A DNA stretch of 64,000 nt. Source: JAEUKQ01 sp964414755. GTDB lineage: Bacteria > Pseudomonadota > Alphaproteobacteria > JAEUKQ01. Numbering within the stretch: the stretch's first letter is position 1; every line of letters begins with the position of its first letter. Positions 1 to 8,572 of this stretch are shown here, piece by piece. Position numbers and translations under genes: made by a program. The DNA is taken from positions 1-64,000 of the forward strand of contig CAYPXH010000002.1 of NCBI GenBank assembly GCA_964414755.1, given 5' to 3'. Under the pieces are notes generated by a model. The model was given only the letters and a program-made list of their open reading frames with translations, searched no databases and had not been told where the DNA came from.

Positions 1-142
1 TGCAGAATTTAGGGAATAGGCACTTGCCACAAAATGCAAGAAATTCTTCGCGTTTCGCGGTATATGAAAACTATTATTGTTGCACAATAACGAGCTGGTC
101 TAGACAAGGATAAATATCTAGGATGATTGAATAAAGAGAAGA

Positions 143-776
143 AGATGTAAATTAAGTAGCTACAAGCAATTGTAAGTTGCTAGGAATGTTTGTGGGGGAG
201 TGCCGGCAAGAGCAGCAGCAGAATTGGTAGAAGTGAACCGTCATACAGCGGCATCGCTTATCAGAAGAATGATAGCTGCTGAGCTAGAAGACGACAACCC
301 ATTTGATGGTAAAGTTGAAGTGGATAAAAGTTACTTTGGCGGGCGGTGTAAAGGCAAGCTAGGACATGGAGCCTCGAGTAAAATATATGTTTTCGGTATC
401 ATGGAACGCCAAGGCAAGGTTTATACAAAGGTTATACCAGATACTTCAAACCAGACGCTCATGCCTATCATCAATCACTGTAGGATTAAGTCAGATTCTA
501 TTGTTTATACAGATTGTCGCTTATGATGCTCTTGATATATCACAGTTTCATCATGTCCGCATCAATCACAGCCACTTATTTACTGATGGACAAAACCATA
601 TCAACCGTATTGAAAACTTATGGAACCAAGCTAAACACTGGTTTAGAAAGTATAATGGTATCCCTAAAGATAACTTCCCTTCATTCTTGAAAAAATGCGA
701 ATTCCAATTTAGCTTTGCTTCTCCAGCTCAGCAGCTTCAAACGCCTAAAAACTGGAAACTTAAATACCTTATCTAG
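143..776 (+). pseudogene. Decayed IS1595-family (ISXO2-like DDE) transposase, copy 1
   Basis: Reading frames joined across 143-776 spell a near-complete IS1595-type transposase. A KLSSYKQL stretch (149-172) is followed by an in-frame TAA at 173-175. The region from 200 reads PARAAAELVEVNRHTAA, then the catalytic segment VEVDKSYFGG and IVYTDC. Near 522 the frame shifts by one base, and the C-terminal part continues as RINHSHLFTDG, HINRIENLWNQAKHWFRK and the FLKKCEF end motif. One stop plus one frameshift mean the element is almost certainly inactive. Family assignment rests on these ordered motifs. No terminal inverted repeats could be delimited with confidence. It is related to, but clearly different from, the copy at 2.6-3.05 kb. 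Confidence 0.85.
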
Positions 777-851
777 GCCAGCGCCTACAATAATTAGCAA
801 GCGTCAGGTCATTTTATAGCACCCTATGGCCAAGGCCTTATTGCCAATACA

Positions 852-1166
852 TCATAAACCTTCACCAATGAAATGGTTGTTTAATATTTTTTCAATCTCT
901 TCAACCATTGTTATCCCTCTTTGGGCACAAGTTGATTTAATTTTTTTGTGTAGGGCATCTGGAATATCAATTGTAAGGCGTCTTTTAATGATTTTTTCTT
1001 CTGGTTTGGGCGCCTCGGTCTCTATAGCAATTTTACTAACCTTTTCATCGGGATCCTGAATTTGCGGTACAACAGATTTTGCGATAACAGCCGCCCTGTT
1101 CCCTACCCATGCATCAGCAGTACTAACTTTTTCCTGACGTTTCGCGATAAGAATTTTTTTAGCCAT
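852..1166 (-). CDS. Ribbon-helix-helix DNA-binding protein, probable ParA partner (centromere-binding)
   Basis: A 104-residue protein with a basic N-terminus (about 1-30), a proline/glutamate-rich linker (about 35-60) and a C-terminal segment, residues 62-97, of the form KRRLTIDIPDALHKKIK followed by two helices. This matches a ribbon-helix-helix fold: an alternating hydrophobic beta strand, then two amphipathic helices. It starts 8 bases after the parA stop and is surely co-transcribed with it. In type Ib plasmid partition systems a small ribbon-helix-helix protein encoded after parA binds the centromere upstream of parA and represses the operon. That role here is inferred from gene order and the octamer array above 1801; no specific family name is certain. 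Confidence 0.75.
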   Translation of the reverse strand: MAKKILIAKRQEKVSTADAWVGNRAAVIAKSVVPQIQDPDEKVSKIAIETEAPKPEEKIIKRRLTIDIPDALHKKIKSTCAQRGITMVEEIEKILNNHFIGEGL

Positions 1167-1174
1167 GACACACC

Positions 1175-1801
1175 TTATTTTAAGCTTAAGATTTCTTTTA
1201 ATAATTGTTTTATTTCAAGACTTGAAGCCGAGTTTTGATCAATTTCCAGCACAGTCTGTCCTGCAGCCGCACTTTCAGCAAACACAACGCGTTGCGTTAT
1301 GTGGGTCTTTAACACCGGAATCCCAAATTGGGCCAACGCCTCACTTACATCACGCCCAATAGCCGTATTTGTAATTTTACGATTAATAACAAAAGCGCTT
1401 TTCATTTTTTCCTTAAAAGCTGATGCTTCTTTAATTAAATTTACAATCTCTTCAGCCCCCCACACATCATATGGTGATGGCTGAACAGGAATTAAAACAA
1501 TATCGCTAGCCATAATAACTGACCTTGCCAAAGCCGTAACCCGTGGTGGCCCATCAATAATAATATGGTCAACACCATTCGCAATTCTTGGAATTTCTTT
1601 GTGCAGATTTTCTTTTGGCATGCCAACCACCGGAAATAATGGCTCGCCCACACGGGCTGCCGACCAATCAAGAGCACTTTTTTGGGGGTCGGCATCAATT
1701 AAGATAATGCGCATGTTTTTTTCCGTTAGGGCAGCAGCAATATGAATGGCAAGTGTTGTTTTGCCAACACCACCCTTTTGGTTTAATAAAGAAATAATCA
1801 T
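1175..1801 (-). CDS. parA: ParA-family partition ATPase, plasmid type
   Basis: A 208-residue deviant-Walker ATPase. The Walker A motif with signature lysine is QKGGVGKTT (residues 8-16), the A' motif IDADPQ is at 35-40, and the Walker B region IIIDGPP is at 80-86. ParA proteins move DNA cargo by ATP-dependent nucleoid binding. The short length without an N-terminal HTH fits type Ib plasmid ParA/VirC1-like proteins rather than the chromosomal ParA (about 260 residues) normally found next to rsmG. A Shine-Dalgarno sequence TAAGGA (complement of 1811-1816) precedes the ATG and is itself part of the octamer array. The gene is intact, beside two dead transposases, so it may still be under selection. 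Confidence 0.9.
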   Translation of the reverse strand: MIISLLNQKGGVGKTTLAIHIAAALTEKNMRIILIDADPQKSALDWSAARVGEPLFPVVGMPKENLHKEIPRIANGVDHIIIDGPPRVTALARSVIMASDIVLIPVQPSPYDVWGAEEIVNLIKEASAFKEKMKSAFVINRKITNTAIGRDVSEALAQFGIPVLKTHITQRVVFAESAAAGQTVLEIDQNSASSLEIKQLLKEILSLK

Positions 1802-2248
1802 TTAATATTTTCCTTAAATACTATTTTATTAATTTACTGAATAATTTATATGCTGATTTGTTGTAATCCGTAAATCTATAAAAATAAATTTTATGTTATA
1901 TGTTTTTCTTTATATCATTAATTAATTTTTAAAAGAAAACATAATTTCTTGATATACGTATAAACGTATATCTTTAAATAATAAATTTATAATATCCTAA
2001 TATACGTATTTCATTTTATCTGTATATCATTATTTTAATTAATATACAAAAAATTATTTAATGATTTATTATTTTCATTATATGATGTTATCATCATAAT
2101 ATAATTTCTGTATATTATATTAATTTTATTTCTGTACTTCATTATATTATAATATCTGTATTTCATAATTTATTGATAATATTTTTTATTGTTATGTAAT
2201 TATTATAATATAATGTTTTCTGTATATCTTTATTTCCTTATTATATAA
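1801..2248. repeat. Tandem degenerate octamer array (TWTCWKTA), candidate centromere/operator of the ParA cassette
   Basis: The whole 440-bp interval upstream of parA can be written as successive 8-bp units in one register beginning at 1801, 1809 and so on. Clear units include TTTCCTTA (1809, 2233), TTTCTTTA (1905), TATCATTA (1913, 2025), TATCTTTA (1969, 2225), TATCTGTA (2017, 2153), TTTCATTA (2073) and TTTCTGTA (2105, 2129, 2217). All 18 TWTC tetramers that I find on the + strand fall in the same 8-bp phase. Between 1861 and 2240, 21 of 30 C residues lie at positions equal to 4 modulo 8, and 19 of 21 G residues at 6 or 7 modulo 8. A perfect 9-bp inverted repeat (1951-1959/1964-1972) is embedded. 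Ribbon-helix-helix partition proteins bind such phased short repeats; function here is inferred. Confidence 0.8.
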
Positions 2249-2590
2249 AATCAGCCTAACGGGCTATACACAGTACATTTAGCACTCAAACATCTTTCTG
2301 GTTTGTGTGATGATGTTGCGAAATAATTTTTACTGCTTGCGTGAAATTATTGCCATCTATACACAAAACAAAAACCTGAGGTGGGGGGTCATAAACACCT
2401 GAAAGATTTATGTTGGTGGTGGTATTAATCTAATATATTCACGATTAGCAATAAATCAGCGCAACAGGCTGCTTAAATACTTTATTGCAAGATGATAGCT
2501 AGAATAACTTGGGAAAAGGTTGATTTTAACCGTAATACCATTGGGTTTTTCTTTTACTGTTTGCAAAAGATAATAACAGAGAAACAAAGC
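2249..2590. other. Non-coding interval, no gene seen
   Basis: Between the octamer array and the second transposase remnant I see no open frame with recognisable protein character. The octamer phase is lost after 2248. Two similar short segments, around 2249-2265 and 2454-2470, both read AATCAGC followed by an AAC and a GGCT or GGCTG; they may be ends of decayed mobile DNA. No tRNA or terminator hairpin was recognised. Confidence 0.4.
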
Positions 2591-3056
2591 AGACAATCGC
2601 TATTTAAAGGTGCAATTGAAGTTGATGAATGTTAATTTGGTGGGATACGCAAAGGAAAGCAGGGGACGGCTGGCAACACATCGTTTTTTGGTTTATTCAA
2701 ACGAGGTGGCAGAGTATTATTGTGCCAGCACCTAACACAAAAGTGTGAAACCCTGAAGCCCTTATAATCCTTAAAATTTAAGCTAACAGCATTATTTCTG
2801 ATAGGTATCGTTCCTATAACGTGCTGGATGTATAGGGATTCAAAAACTTCCGCATCAACCACAGCTTATTGTTTACCAACAAACGCAACACATCAATGGC
2901 ATCGAGAACTTTTGAGGCCAAGTTAGGCGGCACATGCGCAAGAATTCTATCCCTAGAAAAAACTTCAATCTTTTCCTTAAGTAATATGAATCGTGCTTCA
3001 GTAAACCTAACCCCAAAACACGCTCGAACCTGCGCAATCATTAGATTAAAATAAAT
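2591..3056 (+). pseudogene. Decayed IS1595-family transposase, copy 2
   Basis: Fragments in shifting frames spell an IS1595 transposase. GAIEVDEC, a stop, then FGGIRKGKQG and FFGLFKRGGRV run from about 2610 to 2720. RYRSYNVLDV, a stop, then FKNFRINHSLLFTN run from about 2803 to 2880. HINGIENF, a stop, then GQVRRHMRKNSIPRKNFNLFLK run from about 2890 to 2980. At least three in-frame stops and several frameshifts make it a pseudogene. It is more decayed than the copy at 143-776, and the two differ at many residues, so they probably come from separate insertions rather than one recent duplication. Boundaries are approximate because no clear terminal repeats were found. Confidence 0.8.
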
Positions 3057-3060
3057 CAGC

Positions 3061-3626
3061 TCCCCCTAATCATATATCGAAGCTTCCGAAGTTTTTTGGG
3101 AATTCAGTTGTATTTAGCCAAAATGCATTTTGGCTAGTTCCAGAAATTTTTAATTTCGTTAATGCAGCTTGTTTTTTGTACTCGTCATTCTAAGCAGTTG
3201 ACCAGATTATGCACAAATTCTGATATATTCCACTTATCAAGGCCTGACCTTTGTAGGAAATACTAGCCTACTAAATGAACTGCATATTATACCCAGGATT
3301 TCTTGCTTTTATGCAAACACACCTAATAATTTTGAAATAACCTTAAAAACACGCGAATTGCATGCCTATTGTCCACTCAAGAAAATCTGGTCTTAGTTTC
3401 TGACCACCAACCAATCACCTATCTAATACAAGTGAAATGGAGCCCGTGCGCCCGCTTTATACAAGGTACATAGCGCATGGATCGCCCAAATATATTGGTA
3501 CTGCTTTTCTCAAGGAATATTGTGCAACTTTTCTTTTATTCTTGACTGATAATCATCTATCTTGGGCAGCTCTTTCTGCTATCCATACGCAATTGGATAC
3601 TGATTCGGAAGAGAGCAGGGTAGGTG
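3061..3626. other. Gene-free interval between transposase remnant and hypothetical gene
   Basis: About 565 bases without a supportable coding region. It contains the 20-bp palindrome at 3116-3135 and otherwise AT-rich sequence with scattered stops in all frames. No RNA gene, terminator or further octamer units were recognised. Confidence 0.4.
3116..3135. repeat. Perfect 20-bp palindrome in a gene-free stretch
   Basis: AGCCAAAATG is followed directly by its reverse complement CATTTTGGCT. It lies in the 3061-3626 interval, where I see no convincing gene; a small open frame at 3437-3694 has no recognisable features. With no loop, the palindrome looks more like a protein-binding site or a transposon-end relic than a terminator, and no T-run follows it. 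Confidence 0.5.
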
Positions 3627-4106
3627 TTAATCTTCGTCTTCTGCTTGTTGTTGTTCTTGCATTTGACGTCTGCGCTTTTCTACCCAGCGTTTAATATCTT
3701 GTTTATATTTTGTACGGGCCTTCGTCATTGACTTAACAGTTTTAGCATCAAATTTCCATGTTTGGAGTGGGTGTTCGATTTTTCTGATAAAATCTAATAT
3801 ACGGTTGAAATTCGGCTGTTCTTGGATAATGAGGGTGTGATCAATTTTATGAAAATGATCAAAAACTGCCTTTCTACGACTATTATCGTTTTGAATATTA
3901 AGCATTAACTCATTCGCACTTCTTATAAAAGTGACGTTGCGTTGCTTGGCACATTGGATACCGATCTCGAGCGCATCACTAAGAAGAAGATCATATTCAA
4001 AAACCTTTTTGCCCGTATTTTTATCTTTGTATTGCACCATAAACAAATTGGGATAAATTAAATCTTGCAGACAGTAAATTAATTCAGATAAATCTATCAT
4101 TTTCAT
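3627..4106 (-). CDS. Hypothetical protein of the accessory island
   Basis: A 159-residue open frame starting with ATG at 4106. I do not recognise its family. The protein is soluble in character, with no signal peptide or membrane segment. It has a mixed N-terminal half and a strongly basic C-terminal helix (about 122-150, rich in K and R, including KRWVEKRRRQMQ), followed by an acidic, glutamine-rich tail. The basic helix would suit nucleic-acid contact. A cluster of octamer units like those upstream of parA lies 160-195 bases upstream of its start, so the gene could belong to the same plasmid-derived element and be controlled by the same ribbon-helix-helix protein. That link is inference; a replication or accessory role is unproven. 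Confidence 0.5.
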   Translation of the reverse strand: MKMIDLSELIYCLQDLIYPNLFMVQYKDKNTGKKVFEYDLLLSDALEIGIQCAKQRNVTFIRSANELMLNIQNDNSRRKAVFDHFHKIDHTLIIQEQPNFNRILDFIRKIEHPLQTWKFDAKTVKSMTKARTKYKQDIKRWVEKRRRQMQEQQQAEDED

Positions 4107-4613
4107 GCCTTAACTAATGATATTTCACTTTGTTTTTTATTTTGCTGTATAAACAGGTTTCCCCGACATTTAATAACTACACTAAACAACCAAATTTAAT
4201 TTTTGAAGTACCTGTTTTGCTTTGCTTATATTTAGGTAACTATCTGATAATAAAATTAGCGTTGGTATCATGAAAAAATGATATACAGAAATACAGAAAT
4301 CTTTACTTGCTAAAAACCAGAATACGGAATAAATCGTATTAATATAACCGTTATATAATTTGAATTACCTGTTTAAACGCTTTATGGACAAAGAGTCATA
4401 TAGGTATTTGAGGTAGAGCATTTATAAAGATAACAGTTCTCAAAGTTTGGAATTCTAGGGTAATGGCGTAGCCACTCATTTAAGCTCGTGCAGATATATA
4501 TGGTGAATTACGCTATACCTTGGAACAGTCATTAAAAAAGCTAAGATTTCTTGTTAAACAATTTAAATAATACACATACGTTATAGATAAGTACTTATGT
4601 GATTTACTTAAAA
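4107..4613. other. Gene-free interval upstream of the hypothetical gene, bordering rsmG
   Basis: About 500 AT-rich bases. The only structure I can support is the four-unit octamer cluster at 4268-4299. Chromosomal parA and parB, which usually follow rsmG in alphaproteobacteria, are not here, and I see no recognisable relic of them. No RNA gene or strong terminator is visible after rsmG. Confidence 0.5.
4268..4299 (-). repeat. Second octamer cluster (four TWTCWKTA units), inverted
   Basis: Read on the minus strand from 4299 to 4268, the sequence divides exactly into TTTCTGTA, TTTCTGTA, TATCATTT and TTTCATGA. These are the same units as in the array upstream of parA. A 12-base stretch (TCTGTATATCAT) is identical at 2019-2030 on the plus strand and at 4278-4289 on the minus strand. 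It lies upstream of the hypothetical gene at 3627-4106, consistent with a second binding site or operator for the same protein. Confidence 0.75.
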
Positions 4614-5252
4614 TCACTTTCGGTTTAGAAAATTAATTAATAATATTTTGGAATCATCACTAGCAACGCTTTGAACAAGGTCATAGTCAAATACCCACTT
4701 TTTCATGGCAACATCAACTTCGTGTTGAAAATTTTTTCCTTTAAAAAAAATTGCTTTGGTGTTTTTGTGCCATTGTGGTATCGCCCACTCAAAAAGTTGA
4801 TCAAGACTTGCAACAGCTCGGGCTGTAATGATATCTGCAGCTAAAAATGATGTTTTTTCGATCCTTTGGTTTAAAATCTGAATTTTAGGGGTAGGTAAAA
4901 TATGCTGCTTGGGAAACAAAACACGTGCCACTTCTTGCAAGAAGATTGTCTTGCGCAGATCAGACTCAACCAATACCAAGCAAGCATCTGTAATTACGCC
5001 CAAAACCATTCCGGGGAATCCCGCACCTGAACCTATATCAAGTATAAGGGTCGTGGATGTTATGGGTAAAAGCTTGGCAATCTGGCCACTATCAAGAATA
5101 TGACGTGTCCAAATATCGGGCAAGGTATTATGTGACACCAAATTCAATCTAGGCTGCCACTGGCGTAATAAACCAACATAATCTTGTAATTGCTGCTGCT
5201 GCTGGGGGGATACATTCAGAATTTTGGCACAATCTTGAACTGTATTGTCCAT
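4614..5252 (-). CDS. rsmG: 16S rRNA (guanine527-N7)-methyltransferase RsmG (GidB)
   Basis: A 212-residue class I methyltransferase of the usual RsmG length. It transfers a methyl group from S-adenosylmethionine to N7 of G527 in 16S rRNA. The SAM-binding loop LDIGSGAGFPG lies at about 71-81, followed by an acidic strand end (VLVESD). Its ATG overlaps the mnmG stop codon by one base (TAATG), so translation is probably coupled. The mnmG-rsmG pair is the classic near-origin arrangement. The partner genes parA and parB that normally follow are missing and the accessory island begins instead. Confidence 0.95.
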   Translation of the reverse strand: MDNTVQDCAKILNVSPQQQQQLQDYVGLLRQWQPRLNLVSHNTLPDIWTRHILDSGQIAKLLPITSTTLILDIGSGAGFPGMVLGVITDACLVLVESDLRKTIFLQEVARVLFPKQHILPTPKIQILNQRIEKTSFLAADIITARAVASLDQLFEWAIPQWHKNTKAIFFKGKNFQHEVDVAMKKWVFDYDLVQSVASDDSKILLINFLNRK

Positions 5253-7129
5253 TACATGCCAGCCACTGCATTGTTTTGTGTGGTTCTTTTATAAGCATAG
5301 CGTAATAAAATTGTTAGGGCAGGGGGGGTAATACCCGGAATGCGTGAGGCCGCCCCAAGACTGTATGGTCGCGCCTGCGCCAGTTTTTTCTGAAGCTCTG
5401 CTGACAAGCCTGGTATATTTAAAAAATTAAGATCTTCGGGTAATAAAAGTTCTTCATCTTGGCGGAAAATTCGGATATCGTTTTCTTGCTTCTTCATATA
5501 TCCGGCATACCGCGCTTCAATTTCCAACTGTTCAGAAATATCCGTAGGAATTGCTGCAAGAGGTAGAAAAATTTCACAAAGCCTCTGCCAATCAGCAAGT
5601 CCGGCTACTAAAACGTCTATAGCCGATCTTCTAACACCGTCAGCATTTACCTGAACCCCCCAACGTTGCCAGTCAGTTGGCGAAGACAATGTATCGATAA
5701 CTTGTTGCCGCGCTTTTTGTAATAATTCCATTTTCTTATGGTAATGCTGTGTTCTTAGTGAACCAACACATCCCATTTGTATTCCCAGTTCGGTTAAACG
5801 CCGATCAGCATTATCGCTACGTAAATGCAATCGATATTCAGCACGTGACGTAAACATGCGGTAGGGTTCGTTAGTTCCTAGCGTAATAAGATCATCAATC
5901 ATAACACCAATATAAGCTTCGCTACGGTCGATAATATATTGCGCCTTATTACCCACCCGTGCTGCCGCATTAATTCCAGCCCAAAGCCCTTGTGCTGCTG
6001 CTTCTTCATAACCGGTTGTACCGTTAATCTGTCCGGCCAGAAAAAGGCCTGGCATTTTTTTTGTTTCAAGCCAAGGATGTAATTCGCGCGGATCAATAAA
6101 ATCGTATTCAATGGCATATCCTGGTCTTATAACTTTGGCATGTTCAAGACCTGGTATTGTCTTAAGAATAGCTAACTGAACATCTTCCGGCAATGATGTA
6201 GATATGCCATTTGGATAAATAGTATCATCATCAAGTCCTTCCGGTTCCAAGAATATTTGATGTCTGTCGCGACCGGAAAAACGTACAACCTTGTCTTCTA
6301 TGGATGGACAATAACGAGGGCCAATCCCGGTGATTTGGCCAGAATACATTGGAGAACGATGCAAATTTTGCCTGATAATATCGTGGGTATGCGCTGTGGT
6401 TGATGTTAGATAACAAGAAATTTGTGGTGTTGAAATAGATGATGTTAAGTATGAGAAAGCCGGTATCGGGGTATCACCCGGTTGCTTTTCCAACCCTGAC
6501 CAATCAATAGTACGGCCGTCAAGTCTTGGAGGAGTGCCAGTTTTTAAACGCTGCAATTCAAAACCAATTCTAGTCAATGATTGTGATAATCCTATCGATG
6601 GTTTCTCACCAACCCGACCGGCTGGAATCTTGGTTTCACCAATGTGGATTAATCCACGCAAAAAAGTGCCCGTGGTAACAATAACAGCACCGGCAATAAT
6701 TTCATGCCCATTGTCTAGGCGGACACCAGTAACATGTGTCTTATCGTCATTTAAGGTAATATCTTCTACCGAGGCTTCGTATGTTTTTAAATTTTGCTGC
6801 TCCATCAAGGCTTGCTGCATGGCTTGGCGGTAAAGTTTTCGGTCGGCTTGTGCTCGTAATCCTCGAACTGCATGCCCTTTGCTGGCATTAAGCATGCGAA
6901 ACTGTATCCCAGCCTTGTCTGTAACACGCGCCATAATACCATCTAAAGCGTCAATTTCACGTACCAAGTGACCCTTGCCAAGACCGCCAATAGCGGGATT
7001 ACAAGACATTTCACCAATAGTGGCCCGCTTATGGGTAACCAATAGCGTATTAGCTCCCATACGTGCGGCGGCGGCGGCGGCTTCACAGCCGGCATGACCA
7101 CCTCCAACTACAACAACATCAACTTTCAT
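5252..7129 (-). CDS. mnmG: tRNA uridine-5-carboxymethylaminomethyl modification enzyme MnmG (GidA)
   Basis: A 625-residue FAD protein that works with MnmE to install the carboxymethylaminomethyl or related group at wobble U34 of tRNA. The N-terminal dinucleotide-binding loop GGGHAGCE (residues 9-16) and the CNPAIGG segment (about 44-50) are typical. The conserved sequence GLFLAGQINGTTGYEEAAAQG is visible in the C-terminal half (about 363-384). Length is normal for the family. It lies between mnmE (54 bases upstream) and rsmG (one-base overlap), forming one leftward operon, so both partners of the MnmEG complex are co-expressed. Confidence 0.97.
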   Translation of the reverse strand: MKVDVVVVGGGHAGCEAAAAAARMGANTLLVTHKRATIGEMSCNPAIGGLGKGHLVREIDALDGIMARVTDKAGIQFRMLNASKGHAVRGLRAQADRKLYRQAMQQALMEQQNLKTYEASVEDITLNDDKTHVTGVRLDNGHEIIAGAVIVTTGTFLRGLIHIGETKIPAGRVGEKPSIGLSQSLTRIGFELQRLKTGTPPRLDGRTIDWSGLEKQPGDTPIPAFSYLTSSISTPQISCYLTSTTAHTHDIIRQNLHRSPMYSGQITGIGPRYCPSIEDKVVRFSGRDRHQIFLEPEGLDDDTIYPNGISTSLPEDVQLAILKTIPGLEHAKVIRPGYAIEYDFIDPRELHPWLETKKMPGLFLAGQINGTTGYEEAAAQGLWAGINAAARVGNKAQYIIDRSEAYIGVMIDDLITLGTNEPYRMFTSRAEYRLHLRSDNADRRLTELGIQMGCVGSLRTQHYHKKMELLQKARQQVIDTLSSPTDWQRWGVQVNADGVRRSAIDVLVAGLADWQRLCEIFLPLAAIPTDISEQLEIEARYAGYMKKQENDIRIFRQDEELLLPEDLNFLNIPGLSAELQKKLAQARPYSLGAASRIPGITPPALTILLRYAYKRTTQNNAVAGM

Positions 7130-7183
7130 AAAAAATCCTTAGCGCAAAGATATACTCGCACTGTCAAGTTACACAAAAATAGC

Positions 7184-8572
7184 CTATTTGCCAATGCAAA
7201 ATTCTTTAAAAATAACATCTAGCATCTCATCGATATGAACACGGCCGGTAATTTCGCCAAGTGCCCGTACCGCAAGACGTAAATCTTCAGCCTTTAATTC
7301 TATAATCGTGCTTTGTTGCGCATGTTGAATATTTTGCAAACACCGCTCAAGTGCCGCACGGTGCCGTAGTCTTGTTAAAACTGGTTTTTCTGTCAAACCA
7401 GCCAATTTTTGCACTTCGTTCTCTAAAAATTTAGAAAAATCCTGTAATCCTTGGTTGGTTTTCAAACTAACAAAAAATGTTCTTTCGGTTGTGTAATTAT
7501 CCGTAACATTTGGAGGCATTAAATCAATTTTATTAACCAAGACAATTGTTTCCGGCTTAATCATTGGCGCCATATCAGATATTATTATAGGCCAATGAGT
7601 GACATCGAGCATAAAAATATTCAAATCACTTTGTCCCGCCCGTTCCTGGGCACGCCGTACACCCTCCTGCTCGATTGCATCTGTTGTTGGACGTAATCCA
7701 GCCGTATCAGATAAAACAACTGGGATACCACCGATATTTAATGTTGCCTCAATAACGTCACGTGTAGTACCTGGTATTGCAGATACTATGGACGTCTCAC
7801 GACGGGTTAACCAATTCATAAGACTGGATTTCCCAGCATTTGGTGGTCCAACAATTGTTAGTTGAACTCCCTGACGTAACTTTTGCCCGCGGCCTGCATC
7901 TGCTAGATGATTAGTTAGTTGTAATTCAAAATCTTTTAATTGCTGTTTGAGCTGATCTGTTAGTGTTGATGGCAATTCTTCGTCTGGAAAATCTATATAA
8001 GCTTCAAGATAAGCTGATAATTTAACCAACTGCTGCCGCCATCCGTCATAGAGTTGCCCTAGTTCTCCCTGATATTGCCTTATAGCTTGTTGTTGTTGGA
8101 CCTCTGTTTCAGCGGCAAGCAAATCTGCTAACCCCTCGATTGATGTTAAATCTAACTTACCATTGTAGAAAGCCCGCCTTGCAAATTCTCCGGGCTCGGC
8201 AATTCGGGTATTAGGGAAACATAATAGCTCTTGGTAAAGCATTTCAATAACCGCACGACTGCCGTGAACATGCAACTCGGCCATGTCTTCGCCAGTAAAG
8301 CTGTTGGGTGATGGAAACCACAAAACCAAAGCCTCATCAATAATATCTTGTTTTTGCGGTGTATGCCCTGTCTTATTTTTATAAAGTAATTGTCGGCGTA
8401 CCAGCCGTGCAGGGGGTAATTTTTCCCTTTTTGTTAGGGTTGTTATAATTAACGAGCAGGCTGGTCCAGAAATTCTAACAATCGCAATGGCCGAAGGTAT
8501 TGATCCTGTGGCTAGTGCAAAAATAGTCTGTCCGGAATCCGGGATTTTATGATTTGGCTGATTCTTGGTCAC
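7184..8572 (-). CDS. mnmE: tRNA modification GTPase MnmE (TrmE)
   Basis: A 462-residue GTPase partner of MnmG in wobble-uridine modification. The N-terminal tetrahydrofolate-binding domain is followed by a helical domain carrying an inserted G domain. That domain has P-loop GPPNAGKSS (242-250), G2 TTRD, G3 DTAGL (about 289-293) and G4 NKID. The protein ends in the diagnostic CIGK motif, whose cysteine is needed for activity. The start overlaps the upstream ferredoxin-like gene by 26 bases; no later methionine precedes the conserved TIFALATG segment, so this start is kept. Confidence 0.96.
   Translation of the reverse strand: MTKNQPNHKIPDSGQTIFALATGSIPSAIAIVRISGPACSLIITTLTKREKLPPARLVRRQLLYKNKTGHTPQKQDIIDEALVLWFPSPNSFTGEDMAELHVHGSRAVIEMLYQELLCFPNTRIAEPGEFARRAFYNGKLDLTSIEGLADLLAAETEVQQQQAIRQYQGELGQLYDGWRQQLVKLSAYLEAYIDFPDEELPSTLTDQLKQQLKDFELQLTNHLADAGRGQKLRQGVQLTIVGPPNAGKSSLMNWLTRRETSIVSAIPGTTRDVIEATLNIGGIPVVLSDTAGLRPTTDAIEQEGVRRAQERAGQSDLNIFMLDVTHWPIIISDMAPMIKPETIVLVNKIDLMPPNVTDNYTTERTFFVSLKTNQGLQDFSKFLENEVQKLAGLTEKPVLTRLRHRAALERCLQNIQHAQQSTIIELKAEDLRLAVRALGEITGRVHIDEMLDVIFKEFCIGK

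Noticed and set aside
3437..3694. An 85-codon open frame in the island
   Set aside because: No motif, no ribosome-binding site and overlap with the 3' end of the gene at 3627-4106.
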